Assembly (NCBI GenBank): GCA_020638955.1
Contig: JACKHO010000001.1
Location: 310,001-374,000 of the forward strand
DNA length: 64,000 nucleotides
Direction: 5' to 3'
From: Planctomycetaceae bacterium
GTDB lineage: Bacteria; Planctomycetota; Planctomycetia; Planctomycetales; Planctomycetaceae
The notes under the pieces are model-generated. The model searched no databases, was not told the origin of the DNA, and was given only the letters and a program-made list of their open reading frames with translations. Positions 43,367 to 51,974 of this stretch are shown here, piece by piece (position 1 is the first letter of the stretch; each line of letters opens with the position of its first letter). The translations under genes were made by a program, and so were the position numbers.

Positions 43367-46300
43367 TCACTCACAGAAGAGAAAACTGTTCGACCCGAGC
43401 ACCGCATGGCACAATTGTGTCCAGGCGACCTGTTCGTCGCTTTTCAATTCATTCATACAGGAATCAACAAAAGCCAAAGCCGCGGCGACTTCTTCAGGCT
43501 TCGCGGGACGACTCACTGTCAACAGGTACAAACGGTTGACGCGTGCCGCATTGTCGCCGGGTACATCGGACTTCAGTCGCTCCGCCAGTGCCTCCGCCTG
43601 TTGTTTCACAAACGGTGCATTGAGCAGGAAGAGTGCCTGTGTCGCAACGGTTGTATTGGCACGTGCACCGGTAATGTCACTGGGATGCGGGAAGTCAAAC
43701 ACACTCAGAATTTCAAAATCACCCAGCGGACGTTGGCGTCGCAGCGGGAGATAAACGGAGCGGCGTAGTTTAATGTTTTCAGGAATCTTGCCCGCCCAGG
43801 TGGGAGGATTCACGTTACCACCGAGCCCGTTAATGTTCCCCTGCAAATCCAGTCCAAGTGACGGTCCGCCACGCTCGGTACTAAGTTGTCCACTGGCAGA
43901 CATCATGGCGTCGCGAATCGATTCCGCTTCAAGCCGACGGCGAGGCATGTGCCACAACAGTCGGTTGTCAGGGTCAACTTCGGCGGCTTTGGGGATGTAT
44001 GTCGACGACATCTGATAGGTGTGCGAAAGGACAATGTGCCGGATTGTCTGTTTCAGCGACCAGTTATCATCGTCGCGCATGCGAACGGCAAGATAGTCGA
44101 GCAACTCCGGATGACTGGGGGACTCGCCATGCACTCCAAAGGAGTCGACCGTGCGAACCAGACCTTGTCCGAACAGGTGATGCCAAATGCGATTCACCAG
44201 CACGCGCGACGTGACGGGGTTTTCGACGTCGGTCAACCAGTCAGCGAGTTGCAGGCGACCGCTGGTGTCGCTGGGAATGACATGACTGGTCGACGTCGGA
44301 ATAGCCGACAGAAATCCTCGCGGAACAGGTTCTCCCAAGTTTTGAAAATCTCCTCGTCGATAAATCGGACTGTCGGAAGGAGTTTCAATGTCCCGAACGG
44401 CGAGGGCAAATTCGGGGGCATCCTGCTGTTCCAGTGTGGCGATACGCGTCCTGAGTGCATTCATCTGCTCCGTCAACTCCACCGCCTTGGCGTGCGACTT
44501 TTGTTCACGGTCGGCCACCGGCTTGGCTTGTGCCAGGTCTTTTGGCCCACCGCTGAAGAATTGAATGGCATAGTTGCCGCTATTGACCTCCACCGCGTGA
44601 GAATGGTTTATGCCGCTACTCTTCCATCCGGGCAAGATGGCCTGCGCGAACACCGGAAGCCCCGTGTTCGCCTGAACTCCCTTGATGGGGCCTTGCTGCA
44701 ACCCATTAAAATCTTCCGAGAAAACGGTCTCTTCATTCGCGGTGATATACAAATCATCAATAGCTCCGCCGAATCTTCCACTCCCAGGATTGGCACTTGT
44801 GACGCGAATTCGGATATCGCCGCTTCCATCACCCACGTAACAGAACGTGGCGTCGTGAAGGATCTGGGACTCCTTGGTCCCCGGCCACAAACCTGTGACG
44901 TGTCGGAGTGTCGTCAGCACACTTCCGTCCGCCCTGAGCAGTTCAATTTGCAATCCGTCGTCGGCCGCTGTCTTTTGAGAGGCAATGGACCACACGCTCG
45001 GCCCGGCCCTGAAGCTCACTTCGTAGGTTGTCCCGTCGGTATTTGCCGGAATGGCATTCTCCAACGCGAGCACATTTGTGTCGGTCGCCTCCGGGATGTC
45101 GAGCAAGCATGTCGTTAGCTCTCCCTGCAATTTTTCCAGTTCTGCACGCAAGTTGACGACCTGCAATCGGCGTTGCTCACGCTCCTCTGCTGAGGAATTC
45201 AATTCGGGAAGTCGCGTCTCGTTGATAGAACTCCAGACTCCGGGACCACTGTGGCTGGTTGTCAGTGTGCTGTGAAAAATACCAGCCAGTGCGTAGTAGT
45301 CCGACGTGGGGATGGGGTCGAATTTGTGATCGTGACAGCGCGCACACGAAAGGGTTTGTCCCAGGAATGTCCTTCCAATGCGGTCGATTTGATGGTCAAC
45401 AACGTCGGCGGCGAGTTGCTTCTTGATGTAGTTCTGCAGCGTCCACGGGCCAATGGCCAGGTATCCCGTAGCAATGATTTGCTCACGGTGTTGTTCCTCA
45501 CTTTCAAAGGGCAACAGGTCTCCCGCAATCTGTTCTTGAATGAACTGGTCCAGCGGTTTGTCGTTGTTGAACGAGTTGATGACGTAGTCTCGGTAACGCC
45601 AGGCATCACGGATGAGGACGTTCCCGTCGATGTCCGCCAGGTCGGCATAACAGGACAAATCGAACCAGTGCCGGCCCCAGTGGTCTCCAAAACCAGGCGA
45701 GGCGAGCAGTCGATCAACAACGTGTTCGTACGCGTGCGGCGAACTGTCGTTGAGGAACGCGCCAATTTCGGCAGGCGTTGGTGGGAGCCCCGTAAGATCA
45801 AAGGTCACACGTCGCAACAGTGTGTAGCGGTCGGCGTCATCTGCTGGCTGGAGCCCCTCGGCACGCAGCCGCTGTACAATGAATGCGTCCAAATCATCAA
45901 ACGCCCAATTGTCATTGGCAATGTCGGGAACCGACGGACGCGTGATTGGCTGAAGTGCCCACAGTTTTTCCGGGTCAATTGTCGCGGCTTCCGCCTGGCG
46001 CGGATCGGGAGCTCCCATGGCAATCCACTTTTCCAGTAGGGCGATTTCTTCAGCGGGCAGTTTTTTGTCCGGCGGCATTTCATAGCCCTCGTACCGCACG
46101 GCTTGCATCAGCAGGCTCTTGTCGGGTTGTCCCGGAAAAACTGCGGGGCCTTCGCGACCTCCCTTTTCCCATCCCTGCCGTGAATCCAGGACCAGTCCAC
46201 CCTTGGCCTTGCCCGACTCGTGGCTGTGGCAGGCGTAACAACGCCGTTTGAGGAGAGGTGCAATTTGCTGTTCGAAGAACTCGATTTCGCTAGCTTCTGA

Positions 46301-46390
46301 AACCTGGTCAGCACTGGGGACACCGTTGACTTCCTCTGCACAAGCGATGGCGCAGGCAAACAAGAACGGCAAGAGTGCATAGCGTTTCAT
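43367..46390 (-). CDS. Secreted PSCyt1/PSCyt2/PSD1 protein, partner of DUF1501 gene
   Basis: 1007 residues from ATG 46390 with signal peptide MKRYALLPFLFACAIACAEE. Haem site CYACHSHESGKAKGGL lies near residue 50; PSCyt2 (DUF1549) has HWGRHWFDLSCYADLADIDG and a second CARCHDHKFDPI near 350; the middle has a beta-sandwich-like segment with DASFCYV-type strands; PSD1 (DUF1553) holds VNRIWHHLFGQGLVRT and RRSVYLPLRRQRP at the end. It is 300 residues shorter than the relative at 25073. It is read first in the pair with the DUF1501 gene. Confidence 0.93.
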   Translation of the reverse strand: MKRYALLPFLFACAIACAEEVNGVPSADQVSEASEIEFFEQQIAPLLKRRCYACHSHESGKAKGGLVLDSRQGWEKGGREGPAVFPGQPDKSLLMQAVRYEGYEMPPDKKLPAEEIALLEKWIAMGAPDPRQAEAATIDPEKLWALQPITRPSVPDIANDNWAFDDLDAFIVQRLRAEGLQPADDADRYTLLRRVTFDLTGLPPTPAEIGAFLNDSSPHAYEHVVDRLLASPGFGDHWGRHWFDLSCYADLADIDGNVLIRDAWRYRDYVINSFNNDKPLDQFIQEQIAGDLLPFESEEQHREQIIATGYLAIGPWTLQNYIKKQLAADVVDHQIDRIGRTFLGQTLSCARCHDHKFDPIPTSDYYALAGIFHSTLTTSHSGPGVWSSINETRLPELNSSAEEREQRRLQVVNLRAELEKLQGELTTCLLDIPEATDTNVLALENAIPANTDGTTYEVSFRAGPSVWSIASQKTAADDGLQIELLRADGSVLTTLRHVTGLWPGTKESQILHDATFCYVGDGSGDIRIRVTSANPGSGRFGGAIDDLYITANEETVFSEDFNGLQQGPIKGVQANTGLPVFAQAILPGWKSSGINHSHAVEVNSGNYAIQFFSGGPKDLAQAKPVADREQKSHAKAVELTEQMNALRTRIATLEQQDAPEFALAVRDIETPSDSPIYRRGDFQNLGEPVPRGFLSAIPTSTSHVIPSDTSGRLQLADWLTDVENPVTSRVLVNRIWHHLFGQGLVRTVDSFGVHGESPSHPELLDYLAVRMRDDDNWSLKQTIRHIVLSHTYQMSSTYIPKAAEVDPDNRLLWHMPRRRLEAESIRDAMMSASGQLSTERGGPSLGLDLQGNINGLGGNVNPPTWAGKIPENIKLRRSVYLPLRRQRPLGDFEILSVFDFPHPSDITGARANTTVATQALFLLNAPFVKQQAEALAERLKSDVPGDNAARVNRLYLLTVSRPAKPEEVAAALAFVDSCMNELKSDEQVAWTQLCHAVLGSNSFLFCE

Positions 46391-46472
46391 GAGGCAACTG
46401 TCGCACATCGTCTCTGAAAAACCAACAGATGTTAGCGATTCTCAATGACGTCCAGATGAAGGTCAATTCCTT

Positions 46473-47573
46473 CTACTTCACCTTATTGACCTTCTGGAAC
46501 ACCGCGAACGTCGTGTCCCAGGTGACGTCTTCTTCCTTGGCGGCGACATCGACGGGGGCGGCGAAGACGGTTTCCCAGTTCATTCCATCTTGGCTCCGTT
46601 TGATGTCATACCGGCGGCGTTCCACGTTGATGAGAGTTCCGCCGTCTGATTCAACAAATCGGCCTCCCGGCGTCGACTTCGGCAAGTCTTTCCAATTGAT
46701 TCCGTCTCTGCTTTTTCGTCCGTGGCTTCCCTTCTGGGCGGTCAGCCAGAACTCACCACGGACAAAGCTCAGCCCGCGCCAGGAGTGTCCCCAGCCTTTG
46801 AGGCCGGGATCGTGTTGGGTCCAGGTTTTGCCACCATCTTCGGAGCGAACGATGTAGTCCTTGTAACTGCACACGAACACGCCGTTGCCGTAGGCGAGTT
46901 CTTCCTGTCCTCGGTCTTCGACATTTGGGATGAGACTGTGCTGCCAGTTCTGGCCGGTTTTGTCACTGTAGAAGACGTGTCCCCCGTCACCCACAATGAG
47001 AAACCGGCCCCCTTCGTAATCGCCGAAACAGCAAATCATGTGGTGCGTTTTTCCGCCTGCGAGCAAGTCCTTCAAACTGTGCTGCTGCCAGTCCGCAAAC
47101 GTCCCAGATGAACTCGTCATCCCCCGCCACATATCTGCACTGGTGAGCAGCACGCCATTCCCGCCAGCCGCACTCCAGGTACTTCCCAGCTGCGCCGGCT
47201 GCGCATTCAAATGCGTCCAGTGCACGCCGTCATCAGAGCCAATGTACACGCCGGGCGTCCCCCAACCGGAGAACGCGCCAATGACGCCATCTGTCGCCGC
47301 CATGCCATAAACCGCAAACGTCCCATGCCACCCGCCGTCTTCTTTGGAGTCAGTCCCCAGAAACGTCTGCTCCCAGGTCTTACCATCATCCCGCGAAACA
47401 AGAATCCGCATTCCCTGCTTGGAACAAACCGCAAACACCGGCTCCTCCTGCCGGGGATTCAGTTTGCCCCCAAACGGGATGTCAGGTCGAACTTCAACGT
47501 GCTTGCTTTGGGCCTGAACCTGAAACGCACAGAGACTCAGTACCAGAGCCGCGGCGGAGGAGTGACGAATCAT
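46473..47573 (-). CDS. Secreted Asp-box (BNR/sialidase-like) beta-propeller
   Basis: 366 residues from ATG 47573 (AAGGAA upstream; signal peptide AAALVLSLCAFQVQAQ). At least six Asp-box motifs of S/D-x-D-G-x-T/N-W type: VSRDDGKTWEQ, IGSDDGVHWTHL, SDKTGQNWQH, VRSEDGGKTWTQHD, KSRDGINWKDL, RSQDGMNWETV. Six-bladed propeller of the sialidase/photosynthesis-stability superfamily; no RIP motif or active-site Asp/Arg set of true sialidases was seen, so enzymatic activity is doubtful. Confidence 0.82.
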   Translation of the reverse strand: MIRHSSAAALVLSLCAFQVQAQSKHVEVRPDIPFGGKLNPRQEEPVFAVCSKQGMRILVSRDDGKTWEQTFLGTDSKEDGGWHGTFAVYGMAATDGVIGAFSGWGTPGVYIGSDDGVHWTHLNAQPAQLGSTWSAAGGNGVLLTSADMWRGMTSSSGTFADWQQHSLKDLLAGGKTHHMICCFGDYEGGRFLIVGDGGHVFYSDKTGQNWQHSLIPNVEDRGQEELAYGNGVFVCSYKDYIVRSEDGGKTWTQHDPGLKGWGHSWRGLSFVRGEFWLTAQKGSHGRKSRDGINWKDLPKSTPGGRFVESDGGTLINVERRRYDIKRSQDGMNWETVFAAPVDVAAKEEDVTWDTTFAVFQKVNKVK

Positions 47574-47623
47574 TAAAGAATTCCTTGGAAGACAAACGGC
47601 GCGTTCTTGCCGAAAAGACTGAA

Positions 47624-48769
47624 TCATGGAATCTGCAACTCTCCTCGTGCAAGCCGTACCAGCCATTCGGAGAGCGGCATATCGTAGAATTGAATCCGCG
47701 GCGGATTCGCGACCACGATAGTCCACTCGCTGGGCGCGCCGTTGCACAAATAGAACAAGTATCGCCCGTCGAGAATACCAATTGGTAAAAGTCCGCCAGG
47801 GGCAGGGAATTTCGGCAATTGAACGAGGCTATTTGTGTCAACATCGACTTGCTCGTCCGCCTGCGAAATTTCATCCATATAAGCAACGATGAACTCCGCA
47901 GTTCGTTGCCGTCGACCACAAATCAGGTCGAGCAACTGCACTGTGATATTTTGACTTGGCACGTGCATCTGATGTTCTCCGACGAGTGCCAGCAATGCCT
48001 CGAACTCACTGGGCAGCAATACCTGGCGTCCGTGAGCAAACCCCTCTTGCTTCGGCACAAGCTCAGCGGTTGTCGAAACGGCAACCGTTTCCGCAATCAT
48101 ATCAATAGGCAGCGCTGTTGTTCCGATTTCCGTCGCGAAATCTTCAACCAGTTTGTGTCTCCCTGTCTTTCGCTCACATTGAAACGTCGGGAAGTCACTG
48201 CTGGCACCCTCTGTGAGAACGTCTCCGTCTCTGTCAGCGTTGCTAATGGACTCAACCAACTTGTTTGAAAGGGAGTTGTACAACCACTCGCTGAACCCCA
48301 TGTCCAACGGAAAGGAGAATTCATTCCGACACTCAATTATTCGCCAGCTATTTGGCTCACCTATCCGTTCCCAGAGGATAAAACTTTGATTGGCGTCCGC
48401 TGCGGGAAACCAACCTTCCTGATCTGAGAATTTCGGAACGACAATCCGGTCGATATACGGCGGACCATGGGGCGTCCACTTTTCTGTTTCGAATAAACCA
48501 TCGTCCATGAACACCTTGCAAACATGATGCCATAAGCTCACCGCTGATTCGTGGTTCAAACGATGGAATGGTGATGGAATGACCCACTGATCAATGCCTG
48601 CTCGCGACAGTCGAATGTCTCCATAAAGCTCAACAAATTCCTTAAAGTCATCAGGGAACGGCCCCCAGCGGCGTTCGACGTGCTCCCAGGCAAATGTCGG
48701 CGTTGGAACAAAAATGGGAACTTCGGATGGGGGAATTAGCTGAGTAATCCGCTCGTTCCACTCGTTCAT
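47624..48769 (-). CDS. SUKH (SMI1/KNR4)-like protein with two related halves
   Basis: 381 residues from ATG 48769. The first half has WGPFPDDFKEFVELYGDIRLSRAG near residue 35, WVIPSPFHRLNH, then WERIGEPNSWRIIECRN and FSEWLYNSL, the usual SUKH order. A second, more diverged copy lies at about 245-375: LPSEFEALLALVGE, PAPGGLLPIGILDGRYLFYL, WTIVVAN, LSEWLVRLARGE. No signal peptide. SUKH proteins often act as immunity proteins to contact toxins, but no toxin gene is seen here; sulfatase and Asp-box genes flank it. Confidence 0.75.
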   Translation of the reverse strand: MNEWNERITQLIPPSEVPIFVPTPTFAWEHVERRWGPFPDDFKEFVELYGDIRLSRAGIDQWVIPSPFHRLNHESAVSLWHHVCKVFMDDGLFETEKWTPHGPPYIDRIVVPKFSDQEGWFPAADANQSFILWERIGEPNSWRIIECRNEFSFPLDMGFSEWLYNSLSNKLVESISNADRDGDVLTEGASSDFPTFQCERKTGRHKLVEDFATEIGTTALPIDMIAETVAVSTTAELVPKQEGFAHGRQVLLPSEFEALLALVGEHQMHVPSQNITVQLLDLICGRRQRTAEFIVAYMDEISQADEQVDVDTNSLVQLPKFPAPGGLLPIGILDGRYLFYLCNGAPSEWTIVVANPPRIQFYDMPLSEWLVRLARGELQIP

Positions 48770-48808
48770 ACTGAGTTCTCCGAAAAGCTGTTGGACCGCA
48801 CGATGCAC

Positions 48809-50251
48809 TCACCACTTAAACTGTCGGGCCAGTCGCGCAGAATGCTCTGCAACGACATCTGGATTCTTCGCGGCGACGTTTCGGGTTTCATGGGGATCTT
48901 TCACATGGTCGTACAGTTCCTGTGCCATGACTTCGCCGCCATCGATGGCATGCCATTCGGTGTAGCGCCATCTGGCTGTGCGAATCGAGTATCCCCATGC
49001 CTTCCAGTTCTTGGGTGATCCGTAGAACGGTTGCTGATGCTGGGTGAACGCGGCCTCTTTCACCGAGTTGGCGGGATCAGCGACGACGGGTGCGAGACTT
49101 GTTCCTTCGAGGCGTTTGTTGAGGTCACCTTCAATCCCGGCCAGCGTGGCGAGTGTGGGGTACAAATCAATCAGTTCGGCCAGTGCGGCGGTTGTTCTGC
49201 CATGACCACGCGAGCGCGTTGGATCAGCAATAATGAGCGGTACGCGGGCGTCGAGTTCGAAGTTGGACGTCTTCCCCCACAGCGACTGCTCGCCAATGTG
49301 GAAACCATGGTCGGACGTGAAGACCACAATGGTGTCCTCTGCATGGCCCCCGGCTTCGAGGGCGTCCAGAATTTCGCCGAGCTGGGCGTCCATGAACGTA
49401 ATCGACGCATAGTATCCGTGACGGAAATGGCGGACTTCTTCAGGTGTGAATTGTCGGCCTTCCGGTGTGCCGCCGTAGCCATGAATTTCTCGCGACTCGT
49501 GCAGGGCAATGTCCGGTGCATCAACCGGGGCATCCTCCGGATAGGGCAATGAAATCTCATTGGGATTGTGCATGTCCCAGTACTTCTTCGGAGCGACAAA
49601 CGGCAAATGCGGTCGCCAAAATCCGACGGCGAGAAAGAACGGTTGGCCATCGGCGGGATGCTCACGCAACATGGCGGCTGCGAGGTTGGCAATTTGTCCG
49701 TCACGATAAGCAATGTCCGGAACGTCATGCGACTCCGTGACCGGAGCTTTCTTCGTGAGGGCCTGACGCAGCGCGGGGGGCGTGTTGGTGTACACGGTGT
49801 CGTCGGCGTGCGTCCCTTTGAACAGCACTTCATCAATCGACCACGAACGCCTGTCCTGCGTTTCCCCCATGTTGTGGAACAGCTTCCCAATATTCTGGCA
49901 AAAGTAGCCATGATTCTTGAAATGCTGCGGCAGCGTAATGAGCGTTGATCCCCCATCCGCCGTGTCGCGGAAATACTTTCGCAGGTCGTCCACTTTCACG
50001 GTGTCAGGCCGCAGCCCCGTCAGAAACGACGAACGCGAAGGATTGCACACTGCCTGCTGACAATACGCGTTGTCAAACACCAATCCCCGCGCGGCCAGCC
50101 GGTCGAGGTTGGGGGTAATCGCGGCTGCATCACCGTACGGACCAATGGCACAGTTCAGGTCATCAGCGACGACGAACAAAACGTTCGGGTGTTTCGCCGC
50201 CTGAGCGACGTGACAGGCAAACAGCAGAACGCAGGCAAGCAGTAATCTCAT
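48809..50251 (-). CDS. Secreted sulfatase, iduronate-2-sulfatase-like
   Basis: 480 residues with signal peptide (LLLACVLLFACHVAQAA). FVVADDLNCAIGPYG near residue 25 gives the metal-binding Asp pair, and AVCNPSRSSFLTG near 67 is the C-x-P-S-R formylglycine motif. Further catalytic-site parts: YRDGQIANLAA, FFLAVGFWRPHLPFVAPKKY, FTSDHGFHIGEQSLWGKTS, and ARVPLIIADP. Layout matches the iduronate-2-sulfatase group. Activation needs a formylglycine-generating enzyme, not seen in the window. Sulfated polysaccharide breakdown outside the cytoplasm is the expected role. Confidence 0.93.
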   Translation of the reverse strand: MRLLLACVLLFACHVAQAAKHPNVLFVVADDLNCAIGPYGDAAAITPNLDRLAARGLVFDNAYCQQAVCNPSRSSFLTGLRPDTVKVDDLRKYFRDTADGGSTLITLPQHFKNHGYFCQNIGKLFHNMGETQDRRSWSIDEVLFKGTHADDTVYTNTPPALRQALTKKAPVTESHDVPDIAYRDGQIANLAAAMLREHPADGQPFFLAVGFWRPHLPFVAPKKYWDMHNPNEISLPYPEDAPVDAPDIALHESREIHGYGGTPEGRQFTPEEVRHFRHGYYASITFMDAQLGEILDALEAGGHAEDTIVVFTSDHGFHIGEQSLWGKTSNFELDARVPLIIADPTRSRGHGRTTAALAELIDLYPTLATLAGIEGDLNKRLEGTSLAPVVADPANSVKEAAFTQHQQPFYGSPKNWKAWGYSIRTARWRYTEWHAIDGGEVMAQELYDHVKDPHETRNVAAKNPDVVAEHSARLARQFKW

Positions 50252-50664
50252 CGCACGCTTTCGTTGACGTTGTTCATGGGACTGAGTCAGGCTTCCTGCT
50301 CTACATTTCGCTTGTGACGAATATACAAGTCGTCAATGGTCCATGCCATGCAGTGGTCGGTGCCTATGGATGAGGATGGGGGAACCGCGAATCAGGCGAA
50401 TAGAACGAATACTCGACACGATTAACCGCAAGCATGCAGTTCCAGTTCTTGGTTGGAGGTATCTTGGTTCTGTTGGTCGTTCAAGATTATTCGCAAGATT
50501 TGCAGTATTCGCGGTTCTTCTCCCCTTGAGTGAAATGTGACGGAGCGATCAACTGCCACTCAGTGGCACAGACATTCCCGTCTGTGAAATAATGTCCCGC
50601 CGGAGCAGAGCAGTGCTCTAGTAAAATCAGAAATCACACATCATTCAGGCAGGCATAAATTCCC
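50252..50664. other. Intergenic stretch between sulfatase and aldolase genes
   Basis: 413 bases between divergent genes. Short frames (for example 50343-50540) lack coding character. Contains the composite palindrome noted at 50554-50586; promoters for both sides are expected but not resolved. Confidence 0.5.
50554..50586. repeat. Composite palindrome
   Basis: TGCCACTCAGTGGCA is a perfect seven-base palindrome with one central base, running into CACAGAC-ATTCCC-GTCTGTG, a second seven-base-pair hairpin. Repeats of this general kind (CAGTGGCACAGACATTC) are, to my knowledge, dispersed in planctomycete genomes; this cannot be tested inside one window since no second copy was found here. Confidence 0.5.
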
Positions 50665-51444
50665 ATGAGCGACGATCAAACACCATCAGTGGCGGCAAAC
50701 TTGCGGACGCGTCTTCTTCAGGGAGATCGACTCCTGGGAACCATGCTCACCCTTCCCAACGGGGCGGTGGCCGAAGTGCTTTCATCGACGGGATTCGACT
50801 GGTTGTTCGTCGACGCCGAGCATGGCCCGTTTGAGGCTGCCGAACTGCAGCTCATTCTCCAGATTGTTGGTGACCGCACACCCTGCCTCGTCCGCGTTCC
50901 CACGCATGACGAAATCCCCATCAAGCGGGCGCTCGACCTCGGCGCGGCGGGCATTATTGTTCCGCAGGTCAACTCGGCCGATCAGGCCCGAAAACTCGTC
51001 GGCTATTGCCGCTATGCCCCGCTGGGCAACCGTGGTGTCGGCATCGCCAGAGCCCAGGGTTACGGGCAGCGGTTCGCGAGCTATGTCGAGAACGCCAATG
51101 AGCAGACCACCGTCATTATGCAGGCTGAGCACATTCGTTCGGTCGAGAACATTGAAGACATCGTCGCTGTGCCCGGCGTCGACGGCATTCTCGTCGGCCC
51201 GTACGACCTCTCCGCCAGTATGGGCCTCATGGGCCAAATCGACCATCCGGACGTCGTTGCCGCAATTGATCGCGTCACCCAGGTTTGCAAAACCGCCAAC
51301 AAACCGCTCGGAATTTTCGGCGTCACCAGCCAGGCCGTGCAGCCCTACATCGAACGCGGCTACACCCTCATCGTCGCCGGCGTGGATACGCTTATGCTCG
51401 CTCACGGAGCGGGGAAGATGTTGAAGGATTTGCGTGGCGCGTAA
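50665..51444 (+). CDS. HpcH/HpaI-type aldolase
   Basis: 259 residues, full length. Class II, metal-dependent pyruvate aldolase of the 4-hydroxy-2-oxoheptanedioate aldolase type. Seen: GTMLTLPNGAVAEVLSSTGFDWLFVDAEHGP near residue 28 with the catalytic-site D/H pair, CLVRVPTHDEIPIKRALDLGAAGIIVPQV near 75, MQAEHIRSVENIEDIVAVPGVDGILVGPYDLSAS near 155 with the metal-binding E and D. Substrate could be a 2-keto-3-deoxy sugar acid as in related planctomycete genes. It is monocistronic and closed by a hairpin. Confidence 0.9.
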   Translation: MSDDQTPSVAANLRTRLLQGDRLLGTMLTLPNGAVAEVLSSTGFDWLFVDAEHGPFEAAELQLILQIVGDRTPCLVRVPTHDEIPIKRALDLGAAGIIVPQVNSADQARKLVGYCRYAPLGNRGVGIARAQGYGQRFASYVENANEQTTVIMQAEHIRSVENIEDIVAVPGVDGILVGPYDLSASMGLMGQIDHPDVVAAIDRVTQVCKTANKPLGIFGVTSQAVQPYIERGYTLIVAGVDTLMLAHGAGKMLKDLRGA

Positions 51445-51458
51445 CGAAAAAAGAAAAA

Positions 51459-51492
51459 GCGGGAAGCGCGAATTGGGTTTCGCACTTCCCGC
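51459..51492. terminator. Bidirectional terminator between aldolase and cold-shock genes
   Basis: GCGGGAAG-C-GCGAA pairs with TTCGC-A-CTTCCCGC across one mismatch. An A-rich tract lies on the left and GTTTTTCG on the right, giving a T tract in both directions; the flanking genes converge here. Confidence 0.85.
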
Positions 51493-51519
51493 CTGATCGT
51501 TTTTCGACTTCCGACTCAC

Positions 51520-51717
51520 CTATGCAGGCGAGACGTTCTCAGCGCAAGGGCCTTTTGGGCCGCTGGCTTTCGTGAACGTGACTTGCTGTCCTTCACGAAG
51601 TTCATCGAATGTTGTACCGACAACATTCGACGAATGGAAGAACAAGTCCTTGCCCGAACCTGTGTCGATAAATCCAAAACCTTTGTTGGTGAGCCGCTTA
51701 ATTGTACCTTCAGCCAT
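51520..51717 (-). CDS. Cold-shock domain protein, CspA-like
   Basis: 65 residues, whole-length CSD. RNP1 is KGFGFIDT near residue 12 and RNP2 is DLFFHSSNV near 24; the start MAEGTIKRLTNKGFGFI and GQQVTF near 44 are standard. Binds single-stranded nucleic acid and acts as RNA chaperone. About 255 bases without a gene lie upstream, room for the long 5' leader common in this family; no conserved cold box was identified. Confidence 0.95.
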   Translation of the reverse strand: MAEGTIKRLTNKGFGFIDTGSGKDLFFHSSNVVGTTFDELREGQQVTFTKASGPKGPCAENVSPA

Positions 51718-51974
51718 TCGTCACATTCCTCAGTTTGATCTTGCAACGTAGCCTGAATGCCAAGCTGATTCGTACCGTTGCAAGCTACACTTTACAGGAA
51801 TTTCTGCATGTGGAGCACTCGCTTCAGGAAGATACTGGCCAAATGGTGTGAATTCCTGATGAAAGGAATAGGAGCCCAGTTTTGCGGCAACTCACGTGTC
51901 ACACTGCGGTTACATTGAATCTTGACGCAATCCACGTGGAGTTTCGGGGCTGGCGGCGGTCGTCTATTGCGTTG

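Noticed and set aside
43886..45118. 410-residue frame opposite the PSCyt1/PSD1 gene
   Set aside because: Antisense shadow of a well-supported gene; composition follows the third-position bias of the other strand and no family motif is seen.
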